From: Chloroflexota bacterium
GTDB taxonomy: Bacteria > Chloroflexota > Chloroflexia > Thermomicrobiales > UBA6265
Assembly: GCA_023423795.1 (NCBI GenBank)
Contig: JAFAEX010000140.1
Location: forward strand, 1 to 5,050
DNA: 5,050 bases
Direction: 5' to 3'
Shown: piece by piece, positions 1 through 4,940 of the stretch
How positions within the stretch are numbered: position 1 is the first letter of the stretch
Layout: each line of letters begins with the position of its first letter
Made by a program: the position numbers and the translations under genes
Notes under the pieces: model-generated
Databases searched by the model: none
What the model was told of the DNA's origin: nothing
What the model saw: the letters and a program-made list of their open reading frames with translations, nothing else

Positions 1-1491
1 GATCTGGACGTTGCAGTTCATGATCCGGCGGCCGCCGCTGGAGCCGATGCTCGCCAGCGCCTCGCCGCCGCGCGCCAGCACGACCGGGGCCATGTTGGCC
101 AGCGCCCGCTTGCCGCCGGCCACCGAGTTCGGCCGCCCCGGCTCCGGGTCGAACCACATCATCCCGTTGTTCAGCAGCACCCCCGTGCCCGGCGCGGTCA
201 CCCGGCTGCCCCACAGGCTCAGCAGCGTCTGCGTCAGCGAAACTGCCAGCCCGTCCTTGTCGATGACCGAGATGTGGGTCGTGCTGCCGTCCGCCATCTG
301 GTTGGCCCCGGCCATCGACGCGGCGGCGTAGTCCGGCACCGACGGCCCCAGCCCGTGCCCGATGCCGAGGCGCTCGGCCGTGCCCGCCGCCACCGTGCCC
401 AGCCGGTCGGCGGGGAACTGCGCCGCCCGCTCCGCCGCGTAGGCCGGGTCGGCCAGGTGGGCGAGCGGCGTCTCGATATGATCCGGGTCGGCCAGCCACG
501 CGAAGCGGTCGGCGAACGCCTGCCGGAACGCCTGCGCCATCCGGTGCAGCGCCTCCGGCGCGTTGTGGGGCATCCGGTACACCCCGAGCGCCTCCAGCAG
601 CAGCAGGCTCTGGGCGAGGGTCGTCCCGCCCGTGCCGCCGCCGACCGTGTGCACTTCGCAACCGGCGGCCGAAACGGTCAGCGCGGGTTCGATGGTCGCC
701 CGGTAGGCGGCGAGGTCGTCGAGGGTGAAGGGCGCGTCCCCCTCCCGCAGGCAGCGCACGATGGATTCGGCGACCGCCCCGGCGTAGAACGCCGACGGGC
801 CGTCGCTGGCGACGGCCTCCAGCGTGCGCGCCAGGTCGGGCTGCTTCAGCATCCGCGGGTTGGCGACGTCGGCGCTGGCCGGCGGGTTGCCCTCCTCGTC
901 GAGGAAGATCGTCGCCGTCGCCGGGAACTTGCTCAGCGTCCCGAAGTCCCGCGCCACCGCCAGCGTCGTGTGCCAGCGGACCGGGAAGCCGTCCGCCGCG
1001 AGCCGGATCGCCGGGGCGATCCCGTCGGCCAGCGGCCGCGTCCCGAAGCGCTCGGCGGCGAGGGCCATGCCGGCGACCTGCCCCGGTACGGCGACCGAGC
1101 GCGGCCCGAAGACGTTGGCCGAGCCGACCACGTTCGGCCAGCCGAACAGCCCGGCGTCGGTGCCCGCGCCGGCCAGCGGGAACATGTCCGCCGTCGCCCC
1201 GGCCGGCGAGACCATCGGGAAGGCGACCACGCTCGGCTCGACCCCGGCGCCGGCGACGACCATGTAGCCGCCGCCGCCGATGCCGTTCATCCACGGTTCG
1301 GAGACGCAGGCGGCGAACGCCGCCGCGATCGCGGCGTCCACCGCGTTGCCGCCGGCACGCAACGCCGCCGCGCCGGCCTCCGCCGCCTGCGGCGTCTTTG
1401 CCGCGACCATGCCGCCCCGGGCGCGCGCCTCGCTCCGGGAAACCGCCCATTCCGTCCGCACCGCCACCGTCCGTCTCTCCCGCCGCTGCAT
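1..1491 (-). CDS. Gamma-glutamyltranspeptidase-family Ntn-hydrolase (GGT-like), C-terminus cut by window edge
   Basis: Reading the minus strand from the ATG at 1491 gives 497 codons without a stop up to the window edge. The family makes a proenzyme that cleaves itself before a Thr, which then acts as nucleophile on amide bonds such as that of glutathione. Visible landmarks are GMVAAKTPQAAEAG near residues 27-40, GGNAVDAAIA (48-57), GIGGGGYMVV (70-79), and the self-cleavage motif GSTTHISVID (402-411) with predicted nucleophile Thr404. Also present are LLNNGMMWFDP (439-449) and the oxyanion motif GSSGG (483-487). Compared with E. coli GGT, roughly 100 C-terminal residues should lie outside the window. 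Several gamma-glutamate-binding residues of classical GGT are replaced (Arg, Asn, Asp and Ser-Ser positions), so this looks like a GGT-like amidohydrolase of unknown substrate. No clear secretion signal is seen. The start is uncertain: no good Shine-Dalgarno precedes 1491, and Met28 (codon at 1410) is the alternative, though residues 1-27 look plausible for the family. Confidence 0.93.
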   Translation of the reverse strand, partial: MQRRERRTVAVRTEWAVSRSEARARGGMVAAKTPQAAEAGAAALRAGGNAVDAAIAAAFAACVSEPWMNGIGGGGYMVVAGAGVEPSVVAFPMVSPAGATADMFPLAGAGTDAGLFGWPNVVGSANVFGPRSVAVPGQVAGMALAAERFGTRPLADGIAPAIRLAADGFPVRWHTTLAVARDFGTLSKFPATATIFLDEEGNPPASADVANPRMLKQPDLARTLEAVASDGPSAFYAGAVAESIVRCLREGDAPFTLDDLAAYRATIEPALTVSAAGCEVHTVGGGTGGTTLAQSLLLLEALGVYRMPHNAPEALHRMAQAFRQAFADRFAWLADPDHIETPLAHLADPAYAAERAAQFPADRLGTVAAGTAERLGIGHGLGPSVPDYAAASMAGANQMADGSTTHISVIDKDGLAVSLTQTLLSLWGSRVTAPGTGVLLNNGMMWFDPEPGRPNSVAGGKRALANMAPVVLARGGEALASIGSSGGRRIMNCNVQI

Positions 1492-1731
1492 CGTCAACCA
1501 GTCGCGGCAGGGTACGCCACCCCGCGAAGCAACGAAAGCCCGTGCGCGGCGCCCGGCCGCGTGCGACGATGCCGGGATCGCGCGAACCGGTCGCGACGGC
1601 GCCGCAGGCAGGAGGTTCGCGCAGGCGGCCTCGCCAAACGTGGGCAAATCGTGGCATCGCGGGACGGCGCCGGGCGCGCGCCGCCCCTCCCGACGACGGA
1701 CGAGGACCGTCTTTCCGCGCACGTACGCGCG
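1492..1731. promoter_or_regulatory. Non-coding gap: expected CRISPR leader and upstream region of the GGT-like gene
   Basis: This 240-base stretch separates the divergent GGT-like start from the first CRISPR repeat. Because the repeats end in ATTGAAAC on the plus strand and the decayed repeat lies on the right, the leader should be here. The gap must then also serve the minus-strand gene. It is not AT-rich like many leaders. I see no convincing -35/-10 pair on either strand. The open frames crossing it in several phases look like GC-rich shadows. Confidence 0.45.
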
Positions 1732-1877
1732 CTTGCACCCGGCCTTTGGGCCGGGTGGGGATTGAAACCCGCAGGCCGCGACCGAGACGGCCACCGGCGT
1801 CGACCTTGCACCCGGCCTTTGGGCCGGGTGGGGATTGAAACCCGCAGGCCGCGACCGAGACGGCCACCGGCGTCGAC
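1732..1877 (+). repeat. Tandem duplication of one 73-bp CRISPR repeat-spacer unit
   Basis: Positions 1732-1804 and 1805-1877 are identical over all 73 bases: repeat plus the 36-nt spacer that starts CCGCAGGCCGCGACC and ends GGCGTCGAC. The duplication is at the presumed leader end of the array. It could come from recombination or slippage between repeats, from repeated acquisition of the same protospacer, or from an assembly artefact. Confidence 0.95.
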
Positions 1878-2131
1878 CTTGCACCCGGCCTTTGGGCCGG
1901 GTGGGGATTGAAACAAGCGCGTCGTGCGGACCGTGCAGGTTCAGGACTCCTTGCACCCGGCCTTTGGGCCGGGTGGGGATTGAAACGGCACCAGCGCCCC
2001 GTACTCGCGCACCCCCTGCCCCTTGCACCCGGCCTTTGGGCCGGGTGGGGATTGAAACTCCGCCGGTCGGTCGCCGGAGGAACCCGCGATGACCCTTGCA
2101 CCCGGCCTTTGGGCCGGGTGGGGATTGAAAC
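1732..2131 (+). CRISPR. CRISPR array, six identical 37-nt repeats and five spacers (two identical)
   Basis: Repeats lie at 1732-1768, 1805-1841, 1878-1914, 1950-1986, 2022-2058 and 2095-2131, and all six are identical. Each begins CTTGCACCCGG and ends GGGGATTGAAAC. Spacers are at 1769-1804 (36), 1842-1877 (36), 1915-1949 (35), 1987-2021 (35) and 2059-2094 (36). The repeat contains a 9-bp stem, CACCCGGCC pairing with GGCCGGGTG around a TTTG loop. This would give a stable crRNA hairpin followed by the ATTGAAAC handle expected after Cas6-type cleavage, which sets the transcript direction as plus. A C precedes repeats 2 to 6 but a G precedes repeat 1, so the repeat may have a variable 38th base. 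The handle fits type I or III systems, but the subtype cannot be set because no cas gene is in the window. Spacers 1, 3 and 4 each read through as an open frame on one strand, as expected for coding targets in a GC-rich phage or plasmid. Confidence 0.97.
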
Positions 2132-2182
2132 GGTCGCACCCGAAACGGGAACATCGAAGACGACGGCGCAAAGACAAGGCTG

Positions 2183-2219
2183 CTTGCATCCGGCCCCGAA
2201 ACGGATGACGATTGGAATC
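2183..2219 (+). repeat. Decayed CRISPR-like repeat downstream of the array
   Basis: The first 13 bases, CTTGCATCCGGCC, match the CRISPR repeat with one change, and the end carries GATTGGAAT where intact repeats have GATTGAAA. The middle is largely different, so the hairpin is lost. It lies 51 nt after the last intact repeat, longer than the 35-36 nt spacers. This fits a degenerate terminal repeat, with an insertion or a lost repeat-spacer junction in between. It supports calling the right side the leader-distal end. Confidence 0.7.
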
Positions 2220-2276
2220 CACCGGTCTCCGCTGTCGATTCCCGCCCTGCCTGTTCGACCATCCGGTGAACGCGTT

Positions 2277-2296
2277 CCCGCGCCGCGCGGCGCGGG
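2277..2296. promoter_or_regulatory. Perfect 20-bp GC palindrome upstream of the DoxX gene
   Basis: CCCGCGCCGC is followed directly by its reverse complement GCGGCGCGGG. As RNA it would fold into an 8-bp stem with a GCGC loop. It ends 11 bases before the Shine-Dalgarno of the DoxX-family gene and 29 bases before its ATG. It could be an operator or a 5'-UTR hairpin, or it could mark the end of CRISPR transcription, although no T-run follows. Chance in GC-rich DNA is possible. Confidence 0.45.
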
Positions 2297-2307
2297 GATC
2301 GAACAGC

Positions 2308-2315
2308 AGGGAGGA
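2308..2315 (+). promoter_or_regulatory. Ribosome binding site of the DoxX-family gene
   Basis: AGGGAGGA is a strong Shine-Dalgarno 10 bases before the ATG at 2326. It decides the start: the same frame is open further back, to a TTG at 2212 inside the decayed CRISPR repeat, but that extension is arginine-rich, unlike the family, and has no such site. Confidence 0.85.
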
Positions 2316-2325
2316 ACCGACCGCC

Positions 2326-2727
2326 ATGACCAGCCGCGACGCCGCCGTTTCGCCGCAGGCCGCACCCAGCCGGGGCATCACCATCGCGCTCTGGACGCTC
2401 CAGATCCTGCTCGGCCTGTTCATCGCCGTCGGCTCCGGTGCGCCCAAACTCTTCGGCGAAGCGACCGCCGTCACCATGTTCGACCAGATCGGCCTCGGCG
2501 ATTGGTTCCGCTACCTCGTCGGGGTGCTGGAGATCGCCGGCGGCATCGGGCTGCTCGTCCCACGCCTCGCCCGCTTCGCCGCCCTCGGCCTCTGCTGCGT
2601 CATGGTCGGCGCGATTTTCGCCAGCCTCTTCGTGCTGAACGCCGGCATGCTGACGCTCACCCCGGTCATCCTGCTCGTCCTCTTCGCCCTCATCGCCTGG
2701 GCCCGCTGGCCGCGCAACGCCCGCTAA
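2326..2727 (+). CDS. DoxX-family small integral membrane protein
   Basis: A 133-residue protein, the usual length for DoxX/DoxX-like proteins. After a short polar N-terminus (about 1-16) there are four predicted membrane segments at about 17-36, 61-79, 82-104 and 109-126. The loop after the first segment carries the family-typical stretch GSGAPKLFGE (36-45), and the second segment contains VLEIAGGIGLL (67-77), also typical. The name comes from a subunit of archaeal thiosulfate:quinone oxidoreductase. Most bacterial members of this family, which lack a DoxD partner, have no firm function, and no quinone-oxidoreductase partner is seen here, so I assign membership but not activity. The ATG at 2326 is chosen for its Shine-Dalgarno and because translation from there gives a compact four-helix protein. 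It appears monocistronic: the array lies upstream and 317 bases of structured non-coding DNA lie downstream. Confidence 0.88.
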   Translation: MTSRDAAVSPQAAPSRGITIALWTLQILLGLFIAVGSGAPKLFGEATAVTMFDQIGLGDWFRYLVGVLEIAGGIGLLVPRLARFAALGLCCVMVGAIFASLFVLNAGMLTLTPVILLVLFALIAWARWPRNAR

Positions 2728-2733
2728 CCACAC

Positions 2734-2751
2734 CCGCGGCCCCAGCCGCGG
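2734..2751 (+). terminator. GC hairpin just after the DoxX gene
   Basis: CCGCGGC and GCCGCGG form a perfect 7-bp stem around the loop CCCA, starting 7 bases after the TAA. No T-tract follows, so it is at best a non-canonical or Rho-assisted terminator. Confidence 0.35.
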
Positions 2752-2773
2752 CGCCGATCCTCCCGCGCGCACC

Positions 2774-2816
2774 ACGGGCACCCAGCGTCAGGGCCCTTCG
2801 GGGTTCTGTGTCCCGT
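2774..2816 (+). other. Bulged hairpin capped by a UUCG tetraloop
   Basis: Outer arms ACGGGCAC (2774-2781) and GTG-T-CCCGT (2808-2816) pair over 8 bp with one bulged T. After an 8-base bulge (2782-2789), inner arms AGGGCCC (2790-2796) and GGGTTCT (2801-2807) pair, with two G-T wobbles. The loop is the C(TTCG)G type, very stable in RNA. It may be a transcript 3' end or stabilising structure for the DoxX message; there is no T-tract after it. Confidence 0.35.
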
Positions 2817-2830
2817 CAATCCGGCCCGTA

Positions 2831-2938
2831 TGGTGGTTGCCAAATCGATCCGGCCATCCTCCATGTCCGCCCGGGGTTGAAACCCCTGGCTACGGGAACG
2901 AAACCCCTCCGGGGTTGAGCACGGCCGGTGTCCGGATC
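2831..2938 (+). repeat. Structured intergenic repeat, copy A
   Basis: This copy aligns with 4941-5050 over the core GCCCGGGGTTGAAACCCC, GGCTACG and CCCCTCCGGGG, the shared GAGCACGG, and the left end TGG(T/C)GGTTGCCAAAT. It can fold into two inner hairpins. The first is GCCCGGGGT with ACCCCTGGC (2869-2890), one mismatch, loop TGAA. The second is AACCCC with GGGGTT (2902-2916), loop TCC. An imperfect outer stem joins GATCCGG (2847-2853) to CCGGATC (2932-2938). The left arm is 7 bases longer than in copy B. No plausible gene lies in it. It looks like a short, non-autonomous, palindromic intergenic element. Confidence 0.8.
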
Positions 2939-3031
2939 AAAGAAGCGACCGTCATGAGGGCCGGGCTTACCCGTCCGCTCCCCCGCGCCACCCCGTATCC
3001 TGCTCGCCACAGGCCAGTTCCACGACCGAGC

Positions 3032-3036
3032 AGGAG
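3032..3036 (+). promoter_or_regulatory. Ribosome binding site of the double nitrilase gene
   Basis: AGGAG lies 8 bases before the GTG at 3045 and fixes that GTG as the start. The first nitrilase strand (FLAAAIQFEP) begins at residue 7, as expected for the family. Confidence 0.85.
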
Positions 3037-3044
3037 CCGAGACC

Positions 3045-4835
3045 GTGCCCACCCCGCCGCCGTTCCTCGCCGCCGCGATCCAGTTCGAGCCGGTCATGTT
3101 CGACACCGCCGGCAACATCGAGCGCCTGCTCGCCCTCTGCGAGCAGGCCGCCAACGCCGGCGCGAACCTGATCGTCACCCCGGAGATGGCGACCACCGGC
3201 TACTGCTGGCAAAACCGGGAGGAAATCGCGCCCGAAGTCGAGCCCATCCCCGGCCCGACGACCGACCGCTTCCGGGATCTATGCGCCCGCCACGGTTGCC
3301 GGGTCGTCGTCGGCATGCCCGAAGTCGTCGAGGACACTGGCGTCTACTACAACGCCGCCGTCCTCGTCGGGCCGGAAGGCGTCGAAGGCCTCTACCGGAA
3401 AACCCACGCCTACATCAGCGAACCCAAATGGGCGAAGGACGGCGACCTCGGGCTGCCGGTCTTCGACACCCCGCTCGGGCGCATCGCCATCGCCGTCTGC
3501 ATGGACGCCGCCTACCCCGAGGCGGTCCGCGTTCCCGCCCTGCGCGGTGCGGACGTCGTCTGCTTCCCGACCAACTGGCTGGGCGAAAAGGCCCCGTCCC
3601 CCACCTGGTGGGCGCGGGCCGTCGAGAGCGGCGTGTACCTCGTCGCCGCGAACCGGTGGGGCTGCGAGCGCGGCGTCCAGTTCGACGGCGGCTCCTGCGT
3701 CATCGCCCCGGACGGCGAGATCCTGGCCGTGCAGGACGCCGGCGACGGCGTCGTCCTCGCCGAGATCGACCCCGCGCGCGCCCGGAACAAGCGCCCCGGC
3801 GACAACCCCGGCGACCTCCTCGCCACCCGCCGTCCGGACGCCTACGGCACGCTTACGCTCAACACCTACCTTTGGAACGCCCGCGAGTTCCACGGCCTCT
3901 ACGGCCTGCGTCCGCTGCCGGACGGGCGCATCTCCCGCGCGGCGGTCCTCCAGGCCGAACCCCAGCCGGGCAACGCGGGCGCGAACCTCGCCGCGATCGC
4001 CGCCGCCCTCGCCGCCAACCCGGATCTGGATCTGCTGGTCGCGCCGGAGTTCGCCCTCTCCGGCCGCCCGCAATCCGGCGAGCAGGCCGGGCAATGGGCC
4101 GAACCCGTCCCCGGCCCCGCGACCGAGGCGCTGGCCGGCATCGCCGCCGCCGCGAACGCCCACGTCGTCGCCGGCCTCGTCGAGCGCGACGGCGACCGCC
4201 TCTTCAATTGCGTCGTCCTCGTCGGCCCCGGCAGGCTCCTCGGCCGCTACCGCGCCATCCACCTGACCGACGACGATTCAACCTGGGCGACCCCCGGCGA
4301 CCTCGGTCTGTCCACCTTCGACACCGCGGTCGGCCGCATCGGGCTGCTCGCCGGCTTCGACCTGCTGTTTCCGGAAGCCGCCCGCGTCCTCGCCCTCGAC
4401 GGCGCGGACGCCATCGCCTGCGCCGCCGGCCTCGCCTGGCCCGGCGTCCGCCCCTGGGGCGCGACGAGCATCCCCATGCCCGGCTGGATCGACCCCGGCC
4501 CGGCGGAGGACCATTTTCATCTCGCCCGCGAGCGCTCGCGGGAAAACAACACCTACCTGCTTTTCGCCAACACCCCGCGCGCCGGCGGCTGGAGCGGCGT
4601 CTTCTCCCCCGGCCCCGAGGACGAACCCCGCGCCGACGCGCTCGTCGCGGGGAACTTCCCCGGCCTCGCCGCCGCCGTCATCGACACCACGAACCTCGAC
4701 ACGCGCTACGTCACCAACCCCGTGCGCGCCAAGGACCTGGTGCGGATGCGGATGCCCATCTGGTACGACCCCCTGCAGGCCCCGCCCGATTCGTGGCTGC
4801 TGGCGCCGCCCGGATCGGCGGACGACTGGGATTGA
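3045..4835 (+). CDS. Tandem two-domain nitrilase-superfamily (C-N hydrolase) protein, second domain catalytically degenerate
   Basis: A 596-residue protein, about twice the usual 260-300 of single-domain nitrilase-superfamily amidases, started by GTG. Domain 1 (about 7-262) has the complete Glu-Lys-Cys triad: Glu47 in TPEMATTGY, Lys119 in YRKTHAY and Cys152 in AVCMDAAYPE. It also has the downstream WWARAVESGVYLVAANRWG (188-206) typical of carbamoylase/amidase branches, so it should hydrolyse an amide, carbamoyl or nitrile C-N bond in the cytoplasm. The substrate cannot be named. Domain 2 (about 297-550) repeats the fold: GDLGLSTFDTAVGRI (418-432) matches GDLGLPVFDTPLGRI (133-147) at 11 of 15 positions. 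It keeps Glu335 (APEFALSG) but has Ala404 for the Lys (YRAIHL) and Gly437 for the Cys (LLAGFDLLFPE). Residues about 262-296 link the domains, and about 550-596 form a tail. There is no signal peptide or membrane segment. The gene stands alone, bracketed by two copies of a structured repeat. Confidence 0.93.
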   Translation: MPTPPPFLAAAIQFEPVMFDTAGNIERLLALCEQAANAGANLIVTPEMATTGYCWQNREEIAPEVEPIPGPTTDRFRDLCARHGCRVVVGMPEVVEDTGVYYNAAVLVGPEGVEGLYRKTHAYISEPKWAKDGDLGLPVFDTPLGRIAIAVCMDAAYPEAVRVPALRGADVVCFPTNWLGEKAPSPTWWARAVESGVYLVAANRWGCERGVQFDGGSCVIAPDGEILAVQDAGDGVVLAEIDPARARNKRPGDNPGDLLATRRPDAYGTLTLNTYLWNAREFHGLYGLRPLPDGRISRAAVLQAEPQPGNAGANLAAIAAALAANPDLDLLVAPEFALSGRPQSGEQAGQWAEPVPGPATEALAGIAAAANAHVVAGLVERDGDRLFNCVVLVGPGRLLGRYRAIHLTDDDSTWATPGDLGLSTFDTAVGRIGLLAGFDLLFPEAARVLALDGADAIACAAGLAWPGVRPWGATSIPMPGWIDPGPAEDHFHLARERSRENNTYLLFANTPRAGGWSGVFSPGPEDEPRADALVAGNFPGLAAAVIDTTNLDTRYVTNPVRAKDLVRMRMPIWYDPLQAPPDSWLLAPPGSADDWD

Positions 4836-4890
4836 GCCGGCGGGCGGCGGTTGCGTTGCCGTTGCGGACGCCTCTTGAATTGCGCGGGGA

Positions 4891-4919
4891 TGCTGGCGGT
4901 TGTCAAATCGATCCAGGCA
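4891..4919 (+). repeat. Left-end fragment of the structured intergenic repeat (copy C)
   Basis: TGGCGGTTGTCAAATCGATC from 4894 matches the left end of copy A (2831-2856) with four differences over 26 bases, and copy B's left end over its first 15 bases with one. None of the inner hairpins follows; instead copy B begins about 20 bases later. It is a solo end or remnant of an older copy. Confidence 0.65.
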
Positions 4920-4940
4920 CCGGCGGGGCGGGCGCGATGA

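Noticed and set aside
1718..1734. Near-palindrome around GCACGTACGCGCGC just before the first CRISPR repeat
   Set aside because: It is short and imperfect, and GCGC-rich runs are common in this sequence, so it is not distinguishable from chance.
274..1911. Long plus-strand open frame (545 codons) opposite the GGT-like gene and into the array
   Set aside because: It is arginine/proline/glycine-rich, matches no family, lies antisense to the clear GGT-like gene and then reads through the CRISPR repeats. It is a GC-rich shadow frame.
2212..2325. N-terminal extension of the DoxX protein from a TTG at 2212
   Set aside because: The extension begins within the decayed CRISPR repeat, lacks a ribosome site and adds a segment unlike the family. 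The ATG at 2326 has AGGGAGGA at good spacing.
1494..2477. Minus-strand open frames with a repeated FQSPPGPKAGCK peptide
   Set aside because: Again the CRISPR repeat in translation, read antisense. Periodicity comes from the repeat, not from a repeat protein.
2869..2890. Similarity between TTGAAAC in the structured repeat hairpin and the ATTGAAAC end of the CRISPR repeat
   Set aside because: The shared stretch is only about seven bases and lies in a hairpin loop and stem in one case and in the crRNA handle in the other. No wider match supports kinship.
1835..2918. Plus-strand open frames with a repeated LAPGLWAGWGLK-like peptide
   Set aside because: The peptide repeat is only the CRISPR repeat translated; the frames have no ribosome site and cross spacers and the DoxX gene in the wrong phase.
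3279..4262. Minus-strand open frame of 327 codons inside the nitrilase gene
   Set aside because: Composition is Gly/Asp/Arg/Val-rich with no recognisable domain. The plus-strand frame has family motifs and a Shine-Dalgarno, so this is a shadow.
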